38,043 nucleotides of DNA, from the NCBI GenBank assembly GCA_029260755.1, contig JAJDCQ010000265.1, forward strand, positions 1-38,043. Direction: 5' to 3'. Every line of letters begins with the position of its first letter. Within the stretch, counting starts at the first letter, position 1. The notes beneath the pieces were generated by a model. The model saw only the letters and a list, made by a program, of their open reading frames with translations, was not told the origin of the DNA and ran no database searches. The DNA is from Planctomycetota bacterium (GTDB lineage Bacteria > Planctomycetota > J058 > JAJDCQ01). Positions 1-9,109 of the stretch are shown in pieces. The translations under genes and the position numbers were made by a program.

Positions 1-74
1 TCTCGGTCTCGGTCACGCGAGGCGACGGGAGCCAAGAGAAGGAGCGCCGGGATCGGTCCGCGACGGGGCATCAT
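1..74 (-). CDS. possible 5' fragment of a gene running off the left edge
   Basis: On the minus strand two consecutive ATG codons (74-72 and 71-69) open a frame that stays open to the window edge, about 24 codons. The predicted start is Met-Met-Pro-Arg-Arg followed by a short hydrophobic run (Ile-Pro-Ala-Leu-Leu-Leu-Leu-Ala), which resembles the beginning of a signal peptide. A GGAG sequence lies about nine bases upstream of the first ATG, although it belongs to a tandem repeat. Kinase A ends on the same strand about 80 bases upstream. The fragment is too short for any function, and chance is a real alternative. Confidence 0.22.
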   Translation of the reverse strand, partial: MMPRRGPIPALLLLAPVASRDRDR

Positions 75-83
75 CCGAAGCTG

Positions 84-107
84 CTCCGTGCCTCCGTGCC
101 TCCGTGG
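84..107. repeat. 8-bp tandem repeat, three copies
   Basis: The octamer CTCCGTGC occurs three times head to tail, the last copy ending in G. It lies in the short non-coding stretch beyond the 3' end of kinase A. Similar runs of the type 'CCTCCGTGG' are familiar as dispersed intergenic repeats in some large bacterial genomes. Whether this is a member of such a family cannot be judged from one copy. Confidence 0.6.
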
Positions 108-154
108 TTCCATCTCTTCATCGACCTGAGCGAAGTTGATAGGCCCTATCCGGG

Positions 155-3127
155 CTAGCGGTCGCCCTCCGGCGCGGCGACGGCGCGATCGATGTCGCGG
201 CGGGCCTTGTCCATCTCGCCGACCATCCGCCAGAGCGCGGACCGCTCCTGGAAGTGAGCCCGCAGGATCCGGTCGGTCGGCAGCGCTTCGGAGCGCTCGA
301 GGGCTGCCCGCGCGGCCGCCGGGTCGCGGCGCAGAAGCTCGCTTCGAGCGAGCAGGAGCAGGCTCTGGAACTGGGTCCGCGCCGCGCCTCGCTCGAGGCC
401 GGGCGCGTCGATGCGCTCGACGGCGGCCGCGAAGCGCCCGTGCTGGATGTGGTGGCCGCCGTCGATCAGGCGGTCCATCACGTCGTCGGGAAACGCGTCC
501 CGAAGCGCGGCCGCGAGCCGCTCGATGAGCGGCTCGGACCCGCACGGTGCGAGTGGATCCGCGCCGGGGAGGGCGTCCGCGTGGAGCGAGGCCGCGAGAT
601 GGGTGACCACCGTCGCCGCCCGGGCGAGGGCGGCGTCGACGGCGGCGTCGATGTCCTCCCCGGGCCAGTCGTTCGGCGCCGTCCGGTCCGGCGGCGATGC
701 GACCGGGCTCGGCCGCAGCCCGGCCAGGAGGTCGAGCGTCGACTCGGCGCGGACGACCCGATCCTCCGGCGCCGGGAGCGAGGGCCTCCGCGTCGACTGC
801 GCGTCCCAGGCGAGGCGGGCCAGAGCCAGAGATGCGACGGCGTCGTGCTCGAGGGAGCCCCGGCGCCTCCAGGCGTGCTCGAGGAGCTCCGTGATCGCGG
901 CATCGAGCCGCATCGGCCCGGCCTCGACGTGCTCCTCGCCGAACGCCTCGGCGAGCCAGGCGTCGACCGACCGATGCGCGTCCGAGTCGAGAGAGAACAG
1001 CCAGGTCAGCCAGCCGGCGAGTCGAAAGACCACATACGGAGGCAGGTCGTCCTCGATCTTCGCGCGATCGATCGCCCAGGCCACGAGGCGCCAGTGTCGC
1101 TTCAGACCCGCGAGCCGCTGCACGGCGACGAGCGCCTCGCTGTCCCCGGGCACGCCCGAAGCGCAGAGGAGCAGGGTGAAGACGTCGGTCGCGAGGAGGC
1201 CGGCCTCGAAGCTGCCGAGAGCGCCCCCCTCGAGCCGCGCGCCGGCCTGCCGGACGACGACCTCGATCTCGGGCGCCGTCGCCCGAAGCACCGTCGTGGA
1301 GGGGGTGAAGCCGAGGCGCCAACCGAGGCGCATCGACTGCCGACGACGAGCGTTCGCGTGATTGGCCGCGAACGCCTCGTCGGCGAGGACGATCGCGAGC
1401 GCCGTCCGGGCCGCCCCGCCCCTCGGGGCGAGCGTCACGGCCGTCTCGAGTCGGAGGAGCGCGGCGTCCGTCCGGGCCGCCTCGGGCAAGCTCCCCTCCG
1501 CGTCCCGGAGGGCGGGCTCGCCGAGGACGACCGCTACCCGCTCGGCGAAGGCTGGATCGACGCCGCCCCGGCGCCCGTGCCGGAGGAGGCGCTCGAGATC
1601 GGATCGCGCCTCCTGGACCGGCCGGTCATCATCGACGAGGCGCGCGACGATGGGCCCGCCGAGCTCGGTGCGCGCGTTCGTGAGCCAGGTCGCCTCGCCC
1701 TCGATCGCGGCGAAGCCCGACGCGTCGAGCACCTCGAAGAGCGCGCGCGCGATCGCGGCACTTACGAGCGCCGGCTCCTCGATGAGGGTGTCGACGACGA
1801 GGCTGCCGACCCGCTCCTCCTCGAGGAGGGCGGCGTCGCGTCCGACCATCCCGGCGAGCGCATCGCCGCGGCCGGCGCGAACGAGCACGGCCACGAGGGT
1901 GCCCCGACGGGCGTCCCAGGGCGGCGACTCCAGCGGGAGCGAGGCGACCAGCCCGGGCTCACCGTCGCGGCACCGCGCGAGCGCGGTGAGGAAGCGACGA
2001 CGCGGCGCGAGTGCCGGATCGTCGTCCGGGAGGAGGCGCAGGGCCTCGTCGATCGCGTCGCCGTGACCCGCCTCGACGCGGTCCAGGGCGATCTCGAGCC
2101 GCTCCGCCCGGCGCGCGGACGGGCCGAGGTTCGTCTCGCGTGACCGAGCCGCCCAGGCCACGGCGAGCACGACGCCGACGACGGCCAGGGCCAGCGCGCC
2201 GATCCCGGCGACGGTCGCGCGGCGGCTCCGGGGTGCCCGAGCCTCCACCTCCTTCCCGTCGAGCCAGCGACCGAGGTCGGCGGCGAACGCCTCCGCCGAC
2301 GGGTAGCGGTCCCGGGGCTCCTTGGCGAGCGCCTGGAGGCAGATCGCATCGAGGGCCGGCGGCACGTCGGAGCGGAGGGCGCTCGGGGATGGCGCCCGGG
2401 TCTCGAGGACCGCGCAGAGGACGGCGAGGGGAGACTCGTGCGGGAACGGCGGCTCGCCCGTGAGCGCCGCGTAGAGGAGACCGCCGAGCCCGTAGACATC
2501 GGTCGCCGGGCCGAGTGACCGCTCGCCCGAGGAGACCTGCTCGGGCGCCATGTAGGCCGGGCTCCCGAGCAGGTCGCCGGTGCGGGTGAGCCGCTCGGCG
2601 AACGCGTCGTAGGCGAGGCCGAAGTCGACGACGCGGGGGCGGTCGTCCGGACGCTCGAGGAGGACGTTCTCGGGCTTGATGTCGCGATGGAGGACGCCCT
2701 CGACGTGGGCGACGTGCACCGCCTCGGCGACGCTTCGAACGACCCGAGCCGCCTCGCGCAGATCGAGACCGCCGTGACGGAGGCGATCGGCCAGCGGATC
2801 TCCGTCGACGAGCTCCATGGCACACCAGGGCACCCCATCGGCGAGGCCGCATTCGTGGACGCCGACGATGCCGGGGTGGGAGCCGAGGCGAGCGAGGACG
2901 CGCACCTCGCGTCGAAAGCGAGCGAGGGCACGCTCCCCGTCCGCGGGGCCGAGCCGCGCGGAGAGGACCAGCTTGACGGCGCGCGGCGCCCCCGTCGGCG
3001 CGTGGCGCGCCCGATAGACGGCGCCCATGCCGCCTCGCCCGATGAGCGACTCGATCACGTAGGGGCCGACGGTGCGGGGATTCGACCCGTCGCTGCCGCC
3101 CCCGGCGACTCGGAGACCCCCGCTCAT
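155..3127 (-). CDS. kinase A: transmembrane Ser/Thr protein kinase, last gene of the operon
   Basis: A 990-residue Hanks-type (PknB-like) Ser/Thr kinase. The catalytic domain spans about residues 20-285. It has the glycine-rich loop GRGGMG, the ATP lysine in AVKLV, the catalytic loop HRDIKPEN, the metal-binding DFG and the GSPAYMAPEQ activation-segment end, so it should be active. One membrane helix (about 300-326) follows a basic stretch. The remaining ~660 residues, predicted outside the cytoplasm, are helical and end in TPR-like repeats; I recognise no named domain before them. This region is clearly related to that of kinase B upstream (shared 'ESPPW/DRPPW' block near residue 380). The start is the ATG overlapping the kinase B stop as ATGA; the frame stays open further upstream only as a shadow of kinase B. 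Overlap and paralogy suggest translational coupling and a tandem duplication. Substrate and signal are unknown. Confidence 0.96.
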   Translation of the reverse strand: MSGGLRVAGGGSDGSNPRTVGPYVIESLIGRGGMGAVYRARHAPTGAPRAVKLVLSARLGPADGERALARFRREVRVLARLGSHPGIVGVHECGLADGVPWCAMELVDGDPLADRLRHGGLDLREAARVVRSVAEAVHVAHVEGVLHRDIKPENVLLERPDDRPRVVDFGLAYDAFAERLTRTGDLLGSPAYMAPEQVSSGERSLGPATDVYGLGGLLYAALTGEPPFPHESPLAVLCAVLETRAPSPSALRSDVPPALDAICLQALAKEPRDRYPSAEAFAADLGRWLDGKEVEARAPRSRRATVAGIGALALAVVGVVLAVAWAARSRETNLGPSARRAERLEIALDRVEAGHGDAIDEALRLLPDDDPALAPRRRFLTALARCRDGEPGLVASLPLESPPWDARRGTLVAVLVRAGRGDALAGMVGRDAALLEEERVGSLVVDTLIEEPALVSAAIARALFEVLDASGFAAIEGEATWLTNARTELGGPIVARLVDDDRPVQEARSDLERLLRHGRRGGVDPAFAERVAVVLGEPALRDAEGSLPEAARTDAALLRLETAVTLAPRGGAARTALAIVLADEAFAANHANARRRQSMRLGWRLGFTPSTTVLRATAPEIEVVVRQAGARLEGGALGSFEAGLLATDVFTLLLCASGVPGDSEALVAVQRLAGLKRHWRLVAWAIDRAKIEDDLPPYVVFRLAGWLTWLFSLDSDAHRSVDAWLAEAFGEEHVEAGPMRLDAAITELLEHAWRRRGSLEHDAVASLALARLAWDAQSTRRPSLPAPEDRVVRAESTLDLLAGLRPSPVASPPDRTAPNDWPGEDIDAAVDAALARAATVVTHLAASLHADALPGADPLAPCGSEPLIERLAAALRDAFPDDVMDRLIDGGHHIQHGRFAAAVERIDAPGLERGAARTQFQSLLLLARSELLRRDPAAARAALERSEALPTDRILRAHFQERSALWRMVGEMDKARRDIDRAVAAPEGDR

Positions 3128-6051
3128 CGGCGACCGCCGTCCGAGCCGGCCGCACGCTCCGCCTCGGCGAGCCGTTCCCGAGTCGTCCTCTCGATGTCCG
3201 CGATTCCGACCTCTCGGGGGCGCAGCCCGTCGGTGAGCCGGAGGACCTCCCGCGCCTCGTCGAGCTCGCCTCGGTTCACCAGCATCCGCGCGCCGAAGAC
3301 CAGGGTCGCTCCGAGGTACGAGGTCTGGTCGTCGGTGATGCCCTCGAGGCGCCTCAGCGCCTCGTCGTGTCGATGATGCGTCCACGAGAGCAACGCGCCG
3401 ACCAGCCCGACCAGCGGGTCCTTCGGGCGGAACAGCCGCACCTCCCCGAGGGACGCCTCGATCCGGTCGCAGGCGCGGCACGGAAGCGCCTGGTCGTGCC
3501 GATCGTCCTCGTGCCCGCCGAGCGCGACGCGCAGGAACGTCCAGTAGAGGGCACTCTCGAGCTCGCGGAGGACTCCCCGGCCGCTCACCGAGGCCGCCTT
3601 CTCGTAGATCTCGCGCCGGGCATCGACCCAGCGAAGGGCCTCGAGGACGACCTCGATCGGATCCTCGGCGTACCGCCCGGACTCCATCTGAAGCGCCTGG
3701 GCGAGCGGAATCTGAGCCAGCCGCCGTCCTGGCGGCTGGGCGCGCTCCCGCCGCCGGGCCTCATCGAAGAGCCGCTGGATCACGAGGGGGCTGCGCTCCC
3801 CCGTCACCTCGTGTCCGATGACGGACGGGAAGCGCGCGACCAGCTCGTGCTCGCGCCGGATCAGATCCTCGGCGTGCGACCGTTGATCCGCCGATCCTCG
3901 TTGCCTCAGGATCTCGAGCTCGCCGAATCGCGTGGCGAGCCATGCCAGCGCCCAGCTCGGAAGCCACTCGCCCGCCCCCAGCTCGTCGAGCTCGAGCAGC
4001 CCCTCGATGTCCTTCCAGCTCGCCTGGACCCCGATGGCCCGACCGCCGAAGGGCGACCAGCCGCGCGAGCCCCCGCGAGGCGTGCCCGAGGCCGCGCTCC
4101 GGGTGTGAGCCTCGACGCGAGCCATGATGAGCGAGGCGATCCGCGTCGGGCTTCGGCGCTCGGCCGGGAGCCTCCCCTCGATCGCGAGCTCGGCGATGAG
4201 ATGGTCCTCGGGAACCTCGTAGGAGCCCAGCTCCCGGATGGGGACGCCCCAGAACCGGGTGCGCAGCGCGACGCAGGACAGCTCGAACGCCGCGCGGCGG
4301 TCGCCTTCGATCATGAAGGCGAGCCTCATGCCGACGAGCCGGATCGCGAACCGCCGGGCGAGCTCATCGTCCTCGACGCCCCGGCGCACTGGGACCGACG
4401 ATGCGGCGAGGAGCGAGGCGATGGCGATCCGATCGGAGATCGGCGTCCGGGGCTCGTCGATGACCGTCGAGAGCGCCTCGAAACTCGCCTCGCTCGAGCG
4501 GAAGCGCCGACGCTCGTCGACGACCAGGGCGCGCACGACCTCGTCCCGCCAATCGGGGCGGAGCTCGTCCCAGACTCCGCCAGCCGCGAGGCGTCGCTCG
4601 AGCCATCGGGAGAGAAGATCGAACCGGAGCGCATCGATCCGGCGAAGCGGAACCGTCGCCTCGGCGCGCGCGGCGAGGGTGACGAGCGCCTCCACCGCGC
4701 CGTCGTCACGCCCGTCGCTCCGCGCGGCCGCCCGCCCGACCGCCTCGAAGACGTGCGGATCCTCGGCGAGGGTGGAACGCTCGGCGATGCGGTCGAGGAC
4801 GTCGGCGCGGTCGTAGGCGAGGAGCATGGTCGCGAGCAACTCCTGACGCCCGGCCCAGGGCGGGCGGTCGACGGCGACCGTCACGGCGGACACGGCGTCA
4901 CCAGCGCAGAGGGCCCGCAGCTCCCGGACGAGCCGCCGGCGCTCGTTCCAGGGGTCTCGGCCTTCGGCGGGGGCGAGGGCGAGCACCGCGTCGGCCTCGT
5001 CGAGCCCGCTCGTCTCGCCAGCCTCGAGGCGTCCCAGCGCGGCGCGCCAGTCGGCCTCGAGCTCGGCGGCTCGCCCGGTGTCGGGACCGGCCCTTCCCGT
5101 CAGCCCCACGCCCAGCGCGACCGACCCGGCGACGATCAGGACGCCGGCGAGGGCGATCGCGACGCCGCGCCGGCGTCTCCGCGGCGCCCTGACTCGCTGC
5201 CCCGAGGCGAACCTTTCGAGGTCGACCGCGAGCGCCTCGCAGCTCGGATAGCGCTCGCCCGGCGCCTTGGCCATCGCCCGGCGGCAGACCGCATCGAGGT
5301 CGGTCGCCGGCCTCCCGGCGACCATGCTCGGCGGCTCGAGCGTCCGCCGCATCACGGCGAAGACGAGGCTCGGGCCCAGCTCACCGGCGAAGGGCTCGCG
5401 CCCGGCGACGCAGGCCCAGAGGGTGGCGCCGAGGCCGTAGACGTCGGTCGTCGGCCCGAGCGCGCCGCCGCCCCGTTCGCGGGACATCTGCTCGGGAGCC
5501 ATGTAGATCGGCGTCCCGACGGCCTCCCCCGCGCGCGTGAGCGATGCCTCGAGCGAATCGTAGGCGATGCCGAAGTCGATCAGGCGCGGCCGCCCGACGG
5601 CATCGAGGATGACGTTCTCCGGCTTGATGTCGCGGTGAATCACGCCATGGCCGTGGACGTGCGCGACGGCCCGGGCGAGGGCGGCGATGACGCGGGCGGC
5701 TTCGTTCGGCGGCAGCGCCCCGCGTCGCGAGAGCAACGTGGCGAGCGACTCGCCCTCGACGAGCTCCATCGCGAGCCACACCACGCCGGGCGCGACGCCG
5801 GTGCCGTGAACGCTCGCGATGCCCGGGTGGTCGGCGACACGACCGAGCGACTCCACCTCGCGGGCGAAGCGCGCCGCCGCCGCGTCATCCGTCGCGCCCG
5901 GGCTCACGGGGACGACCTTCAGGGCATGAACCGCCCCGGTCTCGACGTGTCGCGCCCGGTGGACCGACCCCATACCACCTCGCCCGAGCTCCGCGAGGAG
6001 CTCGTAGGGGCCGATCCTCCGGCCGCTCGACGCTGGCGTCGATCGCGTCAT
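3124..6051 (-). CDS. kinase B: transmembrane Ser/Thr protein kinase, paralogue of kinase A
   Basis: A 975-residue Hanks-type Ser/Thr kinase with its catalytic domain at about residues 14-280. Visible motifs are GRGGMG, the lysine in ALKVV, HRDIKPEN, DFG and GTPIYMAPEQ, all intact. After an Arg-rich stretch comes one membrane helix (about 293-318). The ~650-residue C-terminal part is helical and finishes with TPR-like units. Its membrane-proximal half aligns by eye with kinase A, including a PPW motif and the surrounding helices, so the two form a tandem pair. The chosen ATG lies 11 bp after the kinase C stop. An open frame continues upstream to 6495 but only mirrors kinase C in another frame. 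The gene sits in the middle of the C-B-A operon. Function is inferred only as envelope-to-cytoplasm phosphosignalling. Confidence 0.96.
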   Translation of the reverse strand: MTRSTPASSGRRIGPYELLAELGRGGMGSVHRARHVETGAVHALKVVPVSPGATDDAAAARFAREVESLGRVADHPGIASVHGTGVAPGVVWLAMELVEGESLATLLSRRGALPPNEAARVIAALARAVAHVHGHGVIHRDIKPENVILDAVGRPRLIDFGIAYDSLEASLTRAGEAVGTPIYMAPEQMSRERGGGALGPTTDVYGLGATLWACVAGREPFAGELGPSLVFAVMRRTLEPPSMVAGRPATDLDAVCRRAMAKAPGERYPSCEALAVDLERFASGQRVRAPRRRRRGVAIALAGVLIVAGSVALGVGLTGRAGPDTGRAAELEADWRAALGRLEAGETSGLDEADAVLALAPAEGRDPWNERRRLVRELRALCAGDAVSAVTVAVDRPPWAGRQELLATMLLAYDRADVLDRIAERSTLAEDPHVFEAVGRAAARSDGRDDGAVEALVTLAARAEATVPLRRIDALRFDLLSRWLERRLAAGGVWDELRPDWRDEVVRALVVDERRRFRSSEASFEALSTVIDEPRTPISDRIAIASLLAASSVPVRRGVEDDELARRFAIRLVGMRLAFMIEGDRRAAFELSCVALRTRFWGVPIRELGSYEVPEDHLIAELAIEGRLPAERRSPTRIASLIMARVEAHTRSAASGTPRGGSRGWSPFGGRAIGVQASWKDIEGLLELDELGAGEWLPSWALAWLATRFGELEILRQRGSADQRSHAEDLIRREHELVARFPSVIGHEVTGERSPLVIQRLFDEARRRERAQPPGRRLAQIPLAQALQMESGRYAEDPIEVVLEALRWVDARREIYEKAASVSGRGVLRELESALYWTFLRVALGGHEDDRHDQALPCRACDRIEASLGEVRLFRPKDPLVGLVGALLSWTHHRHDEALRRLEGITDDQTSYLGATLVFGARMLVNRGELDEAREVLRLTDGLRPREVGIADIERTTRERLAEAERAAGSDGGRR

Positions 6052-6062
6052 CGAACCCAGAG

Positions 6063-9017
6063 CTAGCGCGGCGCCGACGGGCGCAGCAGATCCTCGGGGC
6101 CGCCCGGCGGGGTGACGTAGAGGCGGAGACCGGCGCCGCCGTTGCCGTTGTAGTAGGTGACGGTGATCGGGTAGGTGACGCCCGCCTTGAGGGTGACCTT
6201 CGCCCGGCGGTCTCGATCGCCGTGGAGGCCGTCGTTGTCGATGACCTCGCGGTCTCGGATGTAGAAGCGCGACCCGTCGTCGCTGTTGAGCCGGATCTCG
6301 TGCTCGCCCGTCCGGGTCGCGCAATAGAAGCCGGTGACCCGGAGAGCGAACCACTCGGGCCGGTCGCCGGGGTGGAGCTTCTCCCGCTCGAAGTCGCGCC
6401 GACCGTGGTCGATCTGCTGGATCCTGGCGCGAATCTCCGGCTCGCCGAGGGTCGCGAAGTCGGGCGTCCGGTTGGCCCTCCTCGGCATGCGCCACCCCTC
6501 GACCAGGAACGCGGCCGGCTCCTTCGGTCGCGGCGGCGCCCTTCGGGCGTACCGAACCAGCACCGAGACGCTCGCCTCGTTCCCGAGCGGGTCGCGGGCG
6601 ACGACGACGATCTCGTTCTCGCCCTCGGTGAGGCGCACCTCCTTGGCGAAGGCGCCGCCCTCCACCTCGACCTCGTCATCGCCGACGGTGACCGTCGCGT
6701 CGGGGTCGTCGACGGTCCCCTCGACGGCGGCCATCCGGTCGCGCCCGAACGCCTCGTCGGGGAGCTCCTCGAGCGTGATGGTGGGCGGCGTCGTGTCTCG
6801 ACGGACGGACAGCGAGCCGCGCGTCTCGTTGCCGAGCGCGTCGACGGCCACCACGACGATCTCGTTCGGACCTTCGGTGAGGGCGACGCCGACCTCGAAC
6901 CGCCCATCGGGCCCCGCGTCGATCGGCGGGACGCCGCCGACGGTGACCTCGACCGGCCCGTGGGCATCGGAGACCGAGCCACGCGCGACCGCCCGATCGG
7001 CCCGCGTCACCGGCCGCAGCGCGAGCGGGTCGAGGACGAGCTCCGGCGGCGTCCGGTCGACCACGATCGCGACGGCCTCGGTCGCCGTGCGCCCCCCGCC
7101 GTCGGTCGCCTCGAGCGCGAGGCCGGGCGCGGCGCCGTCCGGGAGGCCCGCCAGGTCGACGTCGATCGCGAAGCGTCCGTCCGGGTCGAGCTCGACCGCC
7201 CGCCCGCCGACGGTGAGGACGCACGACGTCTCGTCGACGACTCTGCCCTCGACGACGAGGCGCGGATCGCGCGTGACGATCCCGGAGCCGGCGCCCCCGT
7301 CGAGGACGATCCGCGGCGCGTCGAGGTCGAGGGCGACCGACCGACGCAGCTCCGCGGTGTTGCCGGCCCGGTCGCGGGCGGTGACGACGAGCTCGGCCAG
7401 CTCGCCGGGCCTCGTCGCGTCGAGGCGAAGCTCCCCCTCGAACGCGCCTCCCGCGTCGGTCGGGACGACGTGCTCGGGACCCCCGACGACGCGGATCCGG
7501 ACCGACTCGAGCGACGATTCCCGGACCTCGCCGCGCACCACGAACGCGACCTGCATGGCGACCGACGGGTCGGTCACCGGCTCGGTGAGGGTGAGCGCCG
7601 GCGCGGTCCGGTCGACGACGATGGTCACCGTCGCGATCGGCGCCTCGCCGGCGGCGAGGCGGACCTCGAGCGTCCGTTCGCCATCGTCGTCGACGGGAAG
7701 CTCGCCGAGGAACCCTCCGCCGCGGTCGACCCGGATCGACCGGTCATCGACGAGCACGCGACCCGGGAGCTCGCCGTCGAGCCCGACCGTCAGCCGGCCC
7801 TCGACGGTGATCACGGTCGCGTCGGTGTGCGTCCCGGCGAGCGGCGCGAGCATCTCGACGTCGACGTGGCCGGCGGCGACCGCCGACGACGGGGCGCCCT
7901 CGGCGGAGTCGCCGCGCGGGCGCAGCGCGACGATGAGCCCGGTGGTGAGGACGAGGAGAACGGCCCCCGCGACGCCGCCGACGACCGCCACGGGAGGCCG
8001 ACGCTTGCGCTCGTTCGCACCCTCGTCCGCGAGGGCCGGCGTCGCCTCGCTCGGCGCGGCAGGCGCCGCCGACTCGCCCGGCGACGTGGCCCCCGGTGCG
8101 CGCCCGGAGGTCGAGGCGACGAGGCCCGCCTTCGACAGCACCGCGATCGGATCCTCGAGGAACAGCTCGAGGTCGTCGGCGAGGGCGGCGGCGGTCGCGT
8201 AGCGCTTGGCGGGGTCCTTCCGGAGGCACCGCCGGATGATCAGGTCGAGCGCGCCATGGATGTCGGGTCGCCGCTCGCTCGGCGGAACCGCCTTCGTCGT
8301 GACGATCGCGACGAGGATCCCCGCCGGCGTCTCCCCCTCGAACGGATCCACTCCGCAGAGCGCCCGGTAGAGGACGGCGCCGAGGGCATGGATGTCACTC
8401 GCCGGGCCGACCTCCTGCCCCCTCGCCTGCTCGGGCGACATGTAGGCAGGCGTCCCGAGGGTCATCCCCTCGCGGGTGAGGCTCGCGTCGCTCTGGTGAT
8501 CGGCGGCGAGCCCGAAGTCGGTCATCACGCCTCGGCCCGACTCGGAGTCGATCAGGATGTTGTCGGGCTTGACGTCGCGGTGGACGATGCCCGCCTCGTG
8601 GGCGTGGTGCAGCCCTCGCGCGGCGTCGGCGACGAGCTGGATCGCCTCTCGATCCTCGAGCCCCTTCCGGAGCGCCGCTGCGAGGCTGCCGCCCCGCACC
8701 AGGGTCATGACGATGAACAGGCGCTCGGGCTCCTCCTCGACGTCGTAGATCTGGACGACGCCGGGGTGGACGAGCCGGCCGGCCGCGCGCGCCTCCCGGA
8801 GGAACCGCTCCGCGAACGCCGGGTCGGCGGGCGCGTTCGGACCCTCGGTCGCGACGATCTTGATGGCCACCTCGCGGGCGAGCTGCTCGTCCCACGCCCG
8901 GTAGACGACGGCCATCCCGCCCTTGGCGATCTCGCCCAGGAGAAGATACCGATCGCCGAGACGGCGGGCCGGATGACCGCCCGCCTCCTCGATCTCGCGG
9001 TCGAGCTCGGTCGTCAT
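6063..9017 (-). CDS. kinase C: Ser/Thr kinase with five Ig-like units and a C-terminal PA14 domain
   Basis: A 984-residue protein, first in the three-kinase operon. The kinase domain (about 20-290) has AKGGMA in the glycine loop, the lysine in AIKIV, HRDVKPDN, DFG and GTPAYMSPEQ. A membrane helix lies at about 342-368, after a Pro/Ala-rich linker. Outside it are five Ig-like units of about 85-90 residues (about 385-830). Most end in 'D-x-TPP' or 'D-x-DAP' and contain 'GxFxxxVxLxEGxNxIxVxAxDxxGN', the pattern of glucodextranase-B/Ig-like repeats. Residues from about 840 to the end form a PA14 domain, seen from the 'LNSDDGSR' block and the final 'YYNGNGGAGLRL' block. PA14 domains commonly bind carbohydrate, so a glycan-sensing kinase is a reasonable inference. 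The start was chosen at the ATG at 9017-9015 because the first 25 codons of the longer frame lie in the divergent promoter region. Confidence 0.96.
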   Translation of the reverse strand: MTTELDREIEEAGGHPARRLGDRYLLLGEIAKGGMAVVYRAWDEQLAREVAIKIVATEGPNAPADPAFAERFLREARAAGRLVHPGVVQIYDVEEEPERLFIVMTLVRGGSLAAALRKGLEDREAIQLVADAARGLHHAHEAGIVHRDVKPDNILIDSESGRGVMTDFGLAADHQSDASLTREGMTLGTPAYMSPEQARGQEVGPASDIHALGAVLYRALCGVDPFEGETPAGILVAIVTTKAVPPSERRPDIHGALDLIIRRCLRKDPAKRYATAAALADDLELFLEDPIAVLSKAGLVASTSGRAPGATSPGESAAPAAPSEATPALADEGANERKRRPPVAVVGGVAGAVLLVLTTGLIVALRPRGDSAEGAPSSAVAAGHVDVEMLAPLAGTHTDATVITVEGRLTVGLDGELPGRVLVDDRSIRVDRGGGFLGELPVDDDGERTLEVRLAAGEAPIATVTIVVDRTAPALTLTEPVTDPSVAMQVAFVVRGEVRESSLESVRIRVVGGPEHVVPTDAGGAFEGELRLDATRPGELAELVVTARDRAGNTAELRRSVALDLDAPRIVLDGGAGSGIVTRDPRLVVEGRVVDETSCVLTVGGRAVELDPDGRFAIDVDLAGLPDGAAPGLALEATDGGGRTATEAVAIVVDRTPPELVLDPLALRPVTRADRAVARGSVSDAHGPVEVTVGGVPPIDAGPDGRFEVGVALTEGPNEIVVVAVDALGNETRGSLSVRRDTTPPTITLEELPDEAFGRDRMAAVEGTVDDPDATVTVGDDEVEVEGGAFAKEVRLTEGENEIVVVARDPLGNEASVSVLVRYARRAPPRPKEPAAFLVEGWRMPRRANRTPDFATLGEPEIRARIQQIDHGRRDFEREKLHPGDRPEWFALRVTGFYCATRTGEHEIRLNSDDGSRFYIRDREVIDNDGLHGDRDRRAKVTLKAGVTYPITVTYYNGNGGAGLRLYVTPPGGPEDLLRPSAPR

Positions 9018-9032
9018 CGTCGACGGATCATC

Positions 9033-9049
9033 GCACCCGAGGCGGGTGC
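9033..9049. promoter_or_regulatory. inverted repeat between divergent genes, possible operator
   Basis: A perfect 7-bp inverted repeat, GCACCCG-AGG-CGGGTGC, sits in the 92-bp gap between the start of kinase C (minus strand) and the acyl-CoA synthetase (plus strand). Its position would let a bound regulator affect both. GC-rich palindromes arise readily by chance in this genome, so this is tentative. Confidence 0.3.
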
Positions 9050-9067
9050 GCCGTCCCAAGTCGCGTC

Positions 9068-9076
9068 TGCTAGAAT
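9068..9076 (+). promoter_or_regulatory. extended -10 promoter for the acyl-CoA synthetase
   Basis: TGC followed by TAGAAT is an extended -10 element (TGnTATAAT type, five of six in the hexamer). It ends 33 bases before the ATG at 9110. No good -35 hexamer is present 17-18 bases upstream, which is typical of extended -10 promoters. It is the only AT-rich spot in the gap. Confidence 0.45.
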
Positions 9077-9109
9077 CGCCGCGCCCTTCCACTCCAGGAG
9101 ACCCCGATC

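Noticed and set aside
84..107. CRISPR-like array
   Set aside because: The repeats are contiguous 8-mers without spacers, and no cas gene is present.
138..150. GATAGG-C-CCTATC palindrome after kinase A as a terminator
   Set aside because: Only a 6-bp stem with a one-base gap and no T-tract; too weak to call.
3128..3481. N-terminal extension of kinase A (118 codons)
   Set aside because: It overlaps the well-supported C-terminus of kinase B and is Arg/Pro-rich; the ATGA overlap start is better.
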